A DNA stretch of 5,654 nucleotides from an uncultured Blautia sp. (GTDB lineage: Bacteria; Bacillota; Clostridia; Lachnospirales; Lachnospiraceae): contig URWL01000153.1 in NCBI GenBank assembly GCA_900551465.1, positions 1-5,654 of the forward strand, given 5' to 3'. Positions within the stretch are counted from its first letter, which is position 1, and every line of letters starts with the position of its first letter. A model generated the notes under the pieces. It worked only from the letters and a program-made list of their open reading frames with translations, had not been told where the DNA came from and did not search any database. Positions 1 to 5,654 of this stretch are shown here, in pieces. Position numbers and translations under genes: made by a program.

Positions 1-13
1 ACTAAATACAGTT

Positions 14-48
14 AAAAAAAGAGAATGACCGTTTTTTCAGTCATTCCC
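14..48 (-). terminator. Strong intrinsic terminator of the small membrane-protein gene
   Basis: Read on the minus strand, arm 48-38 pairs with arm 31-21 over 11 positions (perfect GAATGAC/GTCATTC core, two G.U wobbles). The loop is six A residues (32-37). The 3' arm is followed at once by seven U residues (complement of A14-A20), the canonical Rho-independent layout. On the plus strand no T-run follows the hairpin, so it works in one direction. The nearest upstream minus-strand gene is the 54-codon ORF ending at 195, leaving a 3' untranslated region of about 145 bases in which I see no further gene. Confidence 0.85.
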
Positions 49-194
49 TCTCTGATCTGCTTTTCAAATTATTTTAATTCCTCCAATAAAAACCCACTGC
101 CGTTTACTGATAGTTGGATACATTTCTATAAAAGAAAAACAATCAATTTCTTATTGAAATCAACTGTCTTTCCTAACCTGCAAACTGAGATTTT

Positions 195-359
195 TTATTT
201 AACTTTATTACTAAAAAAACCAATTAAAATCAAAACAATACCGGAAATTGCTGCCGGAATATAAATAGCATTAGGTATGTGATAAACAAATCTGTCAATT
301 CCTGACATAACAATATAAATCATAATTCCCACACTAATCAAAATACTTTTATCTTTCAT
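195..359 (-). CDS. Small hypothetical membrane protein, 54 aa, two predicted TM segments
   Basis: The ORF runs from ATG at 359-357 to TAA at 197-195 and encodes 54 residues, beginning MKDKSILISV and ending FFSNKVK. Residues 5-20 and about 33-50 are strongly hydrophobic. They flank a short polar loop (GIDRFVYHIPN, 20-30), so a two-pass membrane hairpin with Lys-containing ends (K2, K4 and K52, K54) is likely, both termini probably cytoplasmic. Support for a real gene is positional: an extended -10 promoter about 90 bases upstream, a GAGGAG ribosome site 11 bases before the ATG, and a strong terminator downstream on the same strand. No catalytic or binding motif is visible and I do not recognise the family. 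Its base composition is far more AT-rich than the glycan genes to its right. It has its own promoter and the operon to its right has a terminator, so co-transcription with that operon is not required. A type I toxin-like peptide is conceivable, but those are usually single-pass and nothing here argues for it. Confidence 0.7.
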   Translation of the reverse strand: MKDKSILISVGIMIYIVMSGIDRFVYHIPNAIYIPAAISGIVLILIGFFSNKVK

Positions 360-365
360 GATGAC

Positions 366-380
366 AGTTGCTCCTCAACT
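366..380 (-). promoter_or_regulatory. Shine-Dalgarno displayed in a hairpin loop, for the 54-aa gene
   Basis: On the minus strand AGTTG (380-376) and CAACT (370-366) form a perfect 5-bp stem whose five-base loop is exactly AGGAG (375-371). This is the best Shine-Dalgarno for the ATG at 359, with 11 bases between. A second AGGAG-like stretch (AATAGGAG, around 385-378) overlaps the first arm. The layout could tune access of ribosomes to this gene. A short stem like this may also simply be chance. Confidence 0.5.
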
Positions 381-447
381 CCTATTTCTTCTATTCCAAG
401 TTAAAAAATTCAAGCAATTTCCTAATTTATCGTTTTCTTTAACATAA

Positions 448-476
448 ATTATAGCACACCAGAAATAAACATTCAT
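448..476 (-). promoter_or_regulatory. Extended -10 promoter for the 54-aa gene
   Basis: The minus strand carries a perfect TATAAT (453-448) preceded by TGC (456-454), giving the extended -10 form TGnTATAAT. The -35 position is poor: with a 17-base spacer the hexamer is ATGAAT (476-471). Extended -10 promoters commonly tolerate a weak -35. The start of transcription would fall near 441, giving a leader of about 80 bases before the ATG at 359. The surrounding DNA is very AT-rich, which raises the chance of spurious -10 matches, but this one is exact and correctly oriented. Confidence 0.6.
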
Positions 477-514
477 TCTTTTTTAGTTATTTAATGAAAA
501 TTTTTTAGATATAG

Positions 515-539
515 AAAAAGACACTATATTTCAAGTGCC
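515..539 (-). terminator. Probable intrinsic terminator of the glycan operon
   Basis: On the minus strand GGCACT (539-534) pairs with AGTGTC (525-520), including one G.U, around an eight-base loop, followed by five U residues (complement of A515-A519). It sits about 50 bases past the stop of the YfhO-family gene and upstream of the separate promoter at 448-456, which is where an operon end is expected. The stem is only 6 bp, so efficiency may be partial and some read-through into the small gene is possible. Confidence 0.5.
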
Positions 540-573
540 ATTTTCTTATATCTCAATATTCTGCAAGTGGGTA

Positions 574-591
574 AATACCGATATCGGCATT
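574..591. repeat. 18-base near-perfect palindrome beside the YfhO-gene stop
   Basis: CCGATATCGG (578-587) is a perfect 10-base dyad. After one mismatched pair (577/588) the symmetry continues for three more pairs (574-576 with 589-591). It touches the stop codon of the YfhO-family gene at 592-590. There is no loop and no following T-run, so it is not a terminator. Double-strand symmetry of this kind is typical of repressor sites, but it lies more than 100 bases upstream of the only visible promoter. It may be chance. Confidence 0.3.
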
Positions 592-3199
592 ATTTCCGCT
601 TTCTTCTCCCATATTTCTCCGCTCCTCTGGTCACTCCGAACAAAATCCAGAACAAACAGCTGGCCAACATTCCTGTCTTTAAGCCCGGCGCCTGGAAGGT
701 CAGTTCCAGTGTGTGATCGCCTTCCGGGATCTCACATGCAAGAAATCCAATGTCTCCGCGGAGGAGTTCTGTTTCTTTTCCATCAATGGTCAGACTCCAT
801 CCTTTTTCGTATGGAATCATAAACATTCCGTATCCGTCTGTTTCCGCATGGATGGAGCCGGTAATATGAGAATCTTTTTCCGGTCGATTCAGGATGATCT
901 CTGAATCTTCCATGGCATTTTTATCTTCCTGGCTGAGAAGCTCCGAAATTTCAGAAACTGTCTGAAGTTCTTTTGGAGATATTTCCCGGGGAATCTTCGG
1001 TTCTGTTTCGGAACCGTCTTCCTGCAGATTACTGTGATCTTCTGTTTCAGAAGTCTCTTCTTCCGGCAGAGCGATCACATTCTGAAGAAACTCGTCTCTT
1101 GTCTCCTCTGTACACAGTTCTTTCAGACTGTCTTCGCTGACGGCATCCGTATAAAAGTGAGCCGTTCCGGTTTCCAGCTGATTTTCATGAACATAAAGTC
1201 CGCCTACCTGATCCAGTACCCTCCATCCTTCCTCAGGTACCTTCTGACCGGAGATCAGATAACGGATTCCCAGAAAGGCTGCCAGTTGTTCATCCTCTAC
1301 ATTGTTCCAGAATGTATAGTGGTTTTTGTCCGCAAAAAACAGCTCCGGACAGCAAGTTTCCACAAATTCCTTTATATAGCCGTTCATAACAGAATTATAG
1401 GAGGATATCCCGTTATATCCCTGGGCAGAGGCATCCATGGCCACTGTTCCGGAAATATAATCCTTTTCCACCCGGAAAAAGCTTCCGTCCTTTTCTTCCA
1501 GATAATCCAGCACCTGAGGAATATCTGCCCGGTACATTTCCCGGAAAAAGTCCTGTGGCTTATTCATTTCTGCCCGGTATCTGATCTCTTTCTCTTTGGA
1601 ATGTCTGTCAGCCTCATACTGCTCCATTTCCTGTGCCATAAGCTCTGCAGGTGTATCTGTTTTTTTCAGGGTAGCTCTGGCCTGGAAATTTGTACTGCCT
1701 TCTGACATCACCTGCACAGCCAGAGCCACAGTAAGGATTCCCATTACCAGATTGCGGATCTGCTGTTTTTTTACAAAATTAAGCGCTGTCAGACAGATGA
1801 CAGTGAGAATCCCGGCTGCTGTCAGAATCAGGATATTTCTTTTATATTCCGGAAATCCTGCCTGCTGCCAGCCCTCCAGATATGCCTGTCCCATAAAGAC
1901 AGTTACCAAAATGATCAGAAGGATGCTGAGACGCCCGCCTTTTTTCAGATAATCCCACATCCATGCCATAAGGAGAAGAAAAACCGGTACCAATACAAAG
2001 GTATATCTCTGGGTTGGCTTTGTAAAGTAATTAAAGACCGTTCCTCCAATGGGAAGGAGCATTCCCGTAAGGATCAGCACTGCTGCCCCATACAGAACTG
2101 TCTTTGCCCTTCGGGTCATTTCCGTCTTTCTCAGAATCACAAGGAACTGAATATCCAGAAAAACCGCCAGCCCGGAGCAGAACAGAATCGGATCCTCGTA
2201 ATAGTTCATCACATACTGCTGAGGTCCTTTTGCCATGCCGAATCCATTCTGCAGATTACTGGAAAACAGATGCTTCATCAGAGAATTATAAAACTTTCCG
2301 CTATAAGGAGTAAAACACTGCTGAAGCCAGTCCATAAATCCCACTCCGCTGCCGTCCAGCCTGGAGGACACATTCAAAAGCACCTCTGCCATAGGAAGAA
2401 AAACCGCCATGCTCATTCCTATGCCAAGAAGCATTTCACCGCATCCTGCGAAAAAACGGCCGATCCTCTGGGCAGGTGTAAGCCCGTCCACCATCAGAAT
2501 CCGAAACAAAAGGTAAAGTCCTGTTGCCGCAAGGCACATATAGGTAAAATACACACTGTAGATCCCGCACAGAAAAACCATCACCGGAAAAAATCCCCGT
2601 CCCTTTTTCTTCTGTATATGTCTTTCACAAAAAAGCAGAAGCAGGGGAAGATAGATTACCGCCGTGCCAAATTGATAGTGCTGTCCCCACACCAGAAGAA
2701 AACCACTGAATCCGTACACATAGGAAGTCACCAGCTTTGCCTGACTGCTGAAAGAAAACTGGGATAAAAACAGGTAAAACGCCAATCCCGCTACCAGCAT
2801 TTTCAGAATCTGGATCACATTGATATACAGAAGCATATGTGCAGGTCCCAGCAGCACTCCCAAACCATACAGAATCATCAGAAAGGGATCAAACAGATTA
2901 AAATTAAACAGATTAACCCCAAATCCGTTGGAAAAATCCCACAAACTGAAGCTTCCATCCCGGATATCATTGACAATCGCCGAATAATTCATAATATACT
3001 GCTGCCAGGTGTCGCTTCCAATATCCTGAAAGATCATCAGCTGATCTCCAAAAAGATAATCGCCAAACATAAAGCAGGCGCTGAGAATCATCAGTCCCAG
3101 CAGATATGCGGCAAACCTGACATTTTCATTCTCTTTTCCACACCATTTACGAAAAGCGGTGGGTTTATCCACCGCTTTTTTTGCTTTTTGCACATTCAT
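590..3199 (-). CDS. YfhO-family polytopic membrane protein (probable GT-C-type glycosyltransferase)
   Basis: The protein has 869 residues, close to the usual length of YfhO proteins. After a short basic cytoplasmic tail, TM1 lies at about 29-49. It is followed by an outside loop with DIGSDTWQQY (59-68), matching the acidic motif after the first membrane segment in this family. About a dozen more hydrophobic segments run to residue 499. A large external domain fills about 500-838, and a final TM sits near 839-858 before a basic tail. The end of the external domain carries the family signature: YEKGWSLTIDGKE (797-809) and a GDHTLELTFQAPGLKTG stretch before the last TM. YfhO of Bacillus and its Listeria relative move GlcNAc from undecaprenyl-phosphate-GlcNAc onto lipoteichoic acid outside the cell. 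The donor and acceptor here are not known, but rfbD next door suggests a rhamnose-containing glycan. No CsbB-like donor-lipid synthase is in view. Residues 712-767 form an acidic insertion. The ATG at 3199 is the only good start, because an in-frame stop (rfbD's TAA) lies two codons upstream and the next Met (37) is inside TM1. Confidence 0.88.
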   Translation of the reverse strand: MNVQKAKKAVDKPTAFRKWCGKENENVRFAAYLLGLMILSACFMFGDYLFGDQLMIFQDIGSDTWQQYIMNYSAIVNDIRDGSFSLWDFSNGFGVNLFNFNLFDPFLMILYGLGVLLGPAHMLLYINVIQILKMLVAGLAFYLFLSQFSFSSQAKLVTSYVYGFSGFLLVWGQHYQFGTAVIYLPLLLLFCERHIQKKKGRGFFPVMVFLCGIYSVYFTYMCLAATGLYLLFRILMVDGLTPAQRIGRFFAGCGEMLLGIGMSMAVFLPMAEVLLNVSSRLDGSGVGFMDWLQQCFTPYSGKFYNSLMKHLFSSNLQNGFGMAKGPQQYVMNYYEDPILFCSGLAVFLDIQFLVILRKTEMTRRAKTVLYGAAVLILTGMLLPIGGTVFNYFTKPTQRYTFVLVPVFLLLMAWMWDYLKKGGRLSILLIILVTVFMGQAYLEGWQQAGFPEYKRNILILTAAGILTVICLTALNFVKKQQIRNLVMGILTVALAVQVMSEGSTNFQARATLKKTDTPAELMAQEMEQYEADRHSKEKEIRYRAEMNKPQDFFREMYRADIPQVLDYLEEKDGSFFRVEKDYISGTVAMDASAQGYNGISSYNSVMNGYIKEFVETCCPELFFADKNHYTFWNNVEDEQLAAFLGIRYLISGQKVPEEGWRVLDQVGGLYVHENQLETGTAHFYTDAVSEDSLKELCTEETRDEFLQNVIALPEEETSETEDHSNLQEDGSETEPKIPREISPKELQTVSEISELLSQEDKNAMEDSEIILNRPEKDSHITGSIHAETDGYGMFMIPYEKGWSLTIDGKETELLRGDIGFLACEIPEGDHTLELTFQAPGLKTGMLASCLFWILFGVTRGAEKYGRRKRK
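3152..3182. repeat. Perfect 11-bp inverted repeat inside the start of the YfhO-family gene, with T7 on the plus strand
   Basis: AAAAGCGGTGG (3152-3162) and CCACCGCTTTT (3169-3179) form a perfect 11-bp stem with a six-base loop. On the plus strand the T-run continues to 3182, so the element has the form of an intrinsic terminator for antisense transcription. On the minus (coding) strand seven A residues come first and only four U residues follow, two bases of which would be in doubt as a release tract, so termination of the operon mRNA would be weak. It covers codons 6-16 of the gene. It could limit antisense transcripts, act as a mild attenuator after rfbD, or restrain early translation. Confidence 0.5.
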
Positions 3200-3205
3200 C
3201 TTCTC

Positions 3206-4054
3206 TTACATAATCTCCTTCAGATAACGGGAAAGGGCATCCTGCCAGGAAGGCAGACGTTCAAATCCACGCTGGGTCAGCTTGTTTTTTTCCATGCGGC
3301 TGTTGGAAGGACGTTTCGCCTTTGCCGGATACTGGTCTGAGCTTACCGGAGTTACTTTTACATCCATACCAGCCTGCCGGAAGATTTCTTTTGCAAAATC
3401 GCACCAGGAGATATAACCGCCCTCATTGGTTACATGATATTTGCCATACTCTTCTTTTTCCAGCATATCCACAAGAAGCTTTGCCAGATCGTAGGTATAA
3501 GTAGGAGTTCCGATCTGATCGTCTACCACAGTCAGGGTATCATGGGTCTTTCCAAGATTCAGCATGGTCTTGATAAAGTTTTTGCCGTTTACGCCAAATA
3601 CCCAGGCAATACGGACAATATAATATTTATCCGTATATTTTTCTACTGCCAGTTCCCCTTCATACTTTGTCTGTCCATAAACATTCAGCGGTTTTACCAC
3701 CGGGTCGTCCGGCTCCCAGGGACGGGTGCCTTCTCCGTCAAACACATAATCTGTACTGAGATAAATCAGGGGAATATCCAGCTCTCCGCACATTTTTGCA
3801 ATGTTTTCAGTTCCCAGAGCGTTGACCCTGCGGCACATTTCCACCTGATCCTCTGCTGCATCCACAGCTGTCCAGGCTGCACAGTGCACCATTTTGTCCG
3901 GGCGGACTTCCTCCATGACTCTGCGTACTGCCGCTTCATCTGTGATATCCATTTCCTCCACATCCACGCCAACGCCTTCATATCCCCGTTTCGCCAGCTC
4001 ATTCATCACATCGTGGCCAAGCTGTCCCTTTACTCCTGTGACTAATACCTTCAT
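3206..4054 (-). CDS. rfbD: dTDP-4-dehydrorhamnose reductase
   Basis: This cytoplasmic enzyme reduces dTDP-4-dehydro-L-rhamnose with NAD(P)H to dTDP-L-rhamnose, the last step of the Rml/Rfb pathway and the donor for rhamnose in cell-wall polysaccharides. The 282 residues fit the 280-300 usual for the family. Residues 1-24 hold the Rossmann dinucleotide motif (GVKGQLG at 7-13) and MDITD follows at 35-39. HCAAWTAVDAAED lies at 57-69. STDYVFDG at 100-107 contains the catalytic Thr (T101). YGQTK at 126-130 is the YxxxK pair (Y126, K130) of extended short-chain dehydrogenases. The C-terminal half carries substrate-domain features such as GTPTYTYDLA and the KAKRPSNSRM stretch. All key residues are present. 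The ATG at 4054 has an ideal GGAGG eight bases upstream. The gene follows the GT2 gene by 13 bases and precedes the YfhO-family gene by 6, so the three are co-transcribed. rfbA, rfbB and rfbC are not in the window. An alternative symbol is rmlD. Confidence 0.96.
   Translation of the reverse strand: MKVLVTGVKGQLGHDVMNELAKRGYEGVGVDVEEMDITDEAAVRRVMEEVRPDKMVHCAAWTAVDAAEDQVEMCRRVNALGTENIAKMCGELDIPLIYLSTDYVFDGEGTRPWEPDDPVVKPLNVYGQTKYEGELAVEKYTDKYYIVRIAWVFGVNGKNFIKTMLNLGKTHDTLTVVDDQIGTPTYTYDLAKLLVDMLEKEEYGKYHVTNEGGYISWCDFAKEIFRQAGMDVKVTPVSSDQYPAKAKRPSNSRMEKNKLTQRGFERLPSWQDALSRYLKEIM
3215..3220 (-). promoter_or_regulatory. Ribosome binding site of the YfhO-family gene, within the end of rfbD
   Basis: AAGGAG (3220-3215) lies in the last codons of rfbD, 15 bases before the ATG at 3199. 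That is longer than the usual 5-10 base spacing. The rfbD stop is six bases before the new start and in the same frame, so re-initiation by ribosomes leaving rfbD (translational coupling) probably contributes. No better site exists nearer the ATG. Confidence 0.5.
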
Positions 4055-4062
4055 TGATAAGT

Positions 4063-4067
4063 CCTCC
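4063..4067 (-). promoter_or_regulatory. rfbD: Ribosome binding site of rfbD
   Basis: GGAGG on the minus strand (4067-4063) directly abuts the TAA of the upstream glycosyltransferase gene and is eight bases before the rfbD ATG at 4054. This is a near-consensus site and fixes the start. Confidence 0.85.
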
Positions 4068-5654
4068 TTATATCCTTTTCAGTGAAAAATCCTGGCTTTT
4101 CAAGGTCAGATTCGGATTATAATAGGGATCTCCGTCCCTCATGATATCCGGCCAGCGTCTTTCAAAAATCTGAATTTCCTTATTAAATCTTGCAACCTTT
4201 TCCGGCGTATCCTCCAGACCTCTGGATTTGGATTCATAATGATACAGCTCTGCATAAGGATTATACACGATCAGATAGCCTGCACTTCTCAGCTTCATAC
4301 AGAAATCAATGTCATTAAAGGCAACTGCCAGTTCCTCAGTAAGACCTCCCACCTGGTCAAAAGCCGAACGCTTCACCATCATACAGGCTGCTGTCACCGC
4401 ACTGTAATCCTGTGCGCAGATGATCCTGTGGCAGTATCCTGTGGTTCCTCTTGGCTGCAGCACAAAGCAGTGTCCTGCAATGCCGCCGAATCCGATCACA
4501 ACACCTGCGTGCTGGATAGTATCATCTTCATAATACATCCTTGCCCCTACCGCTCCTACATCGCTTCTCATACAGTAGCCCAGAAGCTGCTCCAGACAGT
4601 CTTCATTGATAATTTCCGTATCATTGTTCAAAAGAAGGATATATTCGCCCTTTGCAAATGTGGCTCCATAATTATTGATCGCAGAATAATTAAACTCTCT
4701 GTCCCAGTACACCACATGAGCCTTTGGATTTTCTGCCTCCAGTTTTTTGTAGAACTGGAAGGTTTCCTCTTCTGTACTGTTGTTTTCCACAATAATATAC
4801 TCGTAATTCCGGTAGGTGGATTTCTGATCTATAGAATCTATGCACCGTTTCAGATCCTCTGTATGGTCCTTATTAGGGATGATAATGGAGATCAGCGGAT
4901 CATGATCCCGGATAAATCTGGTACGGTAAAGTCCCAGAAATTCTCCCTGGAGAACCTCTGCCTGAATCCCTGTTCTCTTATAATGCTCCTCAATAGCGCG
5001 TTTTCCTGCTTCAAATGCATAAGTCTTGCTTTCCGGATTTTCAGCTGTGGAATCCTCATGGCAGCGCCAGTGATAAAGGATCTTTGGAATATGAAAGATT
5101 TCCTCCGGCTTCACCGCCTCGATACAACGGAAAATAAAGTCATAATCCTGGGCTCCGTCAAATTCACTGCGGAGCATTCCCACTTCCTGGATCACGTTTT
5201 TGTCCACCACAAAAAGATGGCAGATATAGTTGACCGTACAAAGCAGATCCGGATTGTAGTCCGGTTTGAAATGCGGCTGGAAAAACTTGTGTCCGTCCAT
5301 GGACATTTTGTCCTCGTCCGAATAAAGGATCCTTGTCTGCTTTTTCTCATTAAGAGCTTTCACGCACTCAAACAGAGCGTTTGGGGTCAGTTCGTCGTCA
5401 TGATCGGCAAATGCGATATAGTCTCCGGAAGCTGCCTGGATTGCCGCGTTGGTATTCTCTGAAATCTGCAGCTGCTTTTCATTATGGATTACCCGGATTC
5501 TTTCATCAGAAGCCTCCAGGCTTTCCAGAAGCTTCCGGATAGGAGAATCTTCTCCGCTTCCGTCAGAAAGACAAAGCTCCCAGTTGGTATAAGTCTGGGC
5601 TTTTACTGTGTCTACCAGCTGACGGAGATATTTTTCCGGTGTCTTATATAGAGG
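4068..5654 (-). CDS. Tandem-domain family 2 glycosyltransferase (5' end outside window)
   Basis: The reading frame is open from the window edge (first codon 5654-5652) to the TAA at 4070-4068, giving 528 visible residues. A GTG at 5363 is internal, not the start, because GT2 sequence continues upstream of it. Two GT-A domains are seen. The first begins near the edge with PLYKTPEKYLRQLVDTVKAQ, so only its first beta strand and any N-terminal extension are missing. It has a DxD-type ADHDDE at 83-88, YSDEDK at 111-116 and GAQDYDF at 167-173, and resembles the RfbC-like GT2 group. The second starts at PLISIIIPNKD (about 253), with LLLNNDTEI at 340-348 (metal-binding D345), HAGVVIGFGG at 382-391 and FNDIDFC at 446-452 as the likely base region. 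Both domains keep their acidic residues, so both may be active. Such cytoplasmic enzymes transfer sugars from nucleotide donors to a growing polysaccharide. Placement before rfbD suggests dTDP-rhamnose as one donor, which is inference. There is no membrane segment in the visible part. Confidence 0.92.
   Translation of the reverse strand, partial: PLYKTPEKYLRQLVDTVKAQTYTNWELCLSDGSGEDSPIRKLLESLEASDERIRVIHNEKQLQISENTNAAIQAASGDYIAFADHDDELTPNALFECVKALNEKKQTRILYSDEDKMSMDGHKFFQPHFKPDYNPDLLCTVNYICHLFVVDKNVIQEVGMLRSEFDGAQDYDFIFRCIEAVKPEEIFHIPKILYHWRCHEDSTAENPESKTYAFEAGKRAIEEHYKRTGIQAEVLQGEFLGLYRTRFIRDHDPLISIIIPNKDHTEDLKRCIDSIDQKSTYRNYEYIIVENNSTEEETFQFYKKLEAENPKAHVVYWDREFNYSAINNYGATFAKGEYILLLNNDTEIINEDCLEQLLGYCMRSDVGAVGARMYYEDDTIQHAGVVIGFGGIAGHCFVLQPRGTTGYCHRIICAQDYSAVTAACMMVKRSAFDQVGGLTEELAVAFNDIDFCMKLRSAGYLIVYNPYAELYHYESKSRGLEDTPEKVARFNKEIQIFERRWPDIMRDGDPYYNPNLTLKSQDFSLKRI

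Noticed and set aside
14..44. Nine-codon minus-strand ORF with ATG at 44 within the terminator
   Set aside because: It is made of the terminator hairpin and U-run themselves; coding potential is accidental.
64..123. Minus-strand 19-codon ORF in the 3' region of the small gene (begins MYPTISKRQW)
   Set aside because: No Shine-Dalgarno precedes it, it is very short, and nothing else supports it. The GGAGG at 84-80 lies within it but has no good start codon after it.
49..194. Possible structured RNA in the 3' untranslated region of the small gene
   Set aside because: Only short, AT-rich complementary stretches (for example ATTTC/GAAAT near 147-165) are present; nothing resembles a known RNA family.
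25..264. Plus-strand 79-codon ORF
   Set aside because: Its ATG lies inside the minus-strand terminator hairpin, it has no convincing ribosome site, its composition is just low-complexity AT-rich DNA, and it is antisense to the better supported 54-residue gene.
1034..1705. Plus-strand ORF of 223 codons, and similar ones at 2270-2767, 2837-3340 and 3434-4045
   Set aside because: All are antisense shadows of the YfhO-family gene and rfbD, rich in Cys, His, Phe and Ser in the manner of reversed coding sequence, without family motifs.
3766..4002. Minus-strand 78-codon ORF inside rfbD
   Set aside because: It overlaps the Rossmann-domain coding sequence in another frame and shows no motif.
5361..5363. 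GTG as start of the glycosyltransferase
   Set aside because: The frame stays open to the window edge and the upstream residues complete a GT2 domain, including its DxD-type motif, so the real start is beyond 5654.
4239..5462. Long plus-strand ORF of 407 codons
   Set aside because: It lies wholly antisense to the conserved GT2 coding sequence, has no ribosome site and no recognisable motif. Long open antisense frames arise from codon bias of the real gene.

Overview
The window reads as a piece of a Firmicutes chromosome, most likely a gut-type Clostridia/Lachnospiraceae genome. The reasons are strong GGAGG ribosome sites, moderate-GC genes rich in Lys, Glu and Ile, AT-rich intergenic DNA, and a protein set typical of rhamnose-containing surface polysaccharide loci in that group. 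The genus cannot be fixed from the sequence. All supportable genes lie on the minus strand, so the reading order runs from the right edge to the left.

Right part (5654 down to 3206 and on to 590): three tightly packed genes look like the 3' end of a surface-glycan operon. First is a tandem two-domain family-2 glycosyltransferase whose 5' end lies outside the window. Thirteen bases later comes rfbD (dTDP-4-dehydrorhamnose reductase), which completes dTDP-L-rhamnose. Six bases after its stop is an 869-residue YfhO-family polytopic membrane protein. A sensible reading is that RfbD makes the activated sugar, the cytoplasmic GT2 enzyme uses activated sugars to build a chain, and the YfhO-like protein decorates or extends a glycan on the outer face of the membrane. 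The operon promoter is outside the window. A modest hairpin plus U-run at 515-539 is the probable operon end.

Left part (1-589): base composition drops sharply. Here a complete minus-strand transcription unit encodes a 54-residue protein with two predicted membrane segments. It has an extended -10 promoter (448-456), a leader of about 80 bases with the Shine-Dalgarno in a hairpin loop, and a strong intrinsic terminator at 14-48. Its function is unknown. The stretch 49-194 is 3' untranslated sequence in which I see no gene. The stretch 360-589 holds the leader, the promoter, the terminator of the upstream operon and an 18-base palindrome.

I found no tRNA, rRNA, CRISPR array, insertion sequence or known riboswitch. 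The most curious items are the small membrane-protein unit and a perfect 11-bp inverted repeat with adjoining homopolymer inside the first codons of the YfhO-like gene. Nothing in the window by itself amounts to a demonstrably new system.
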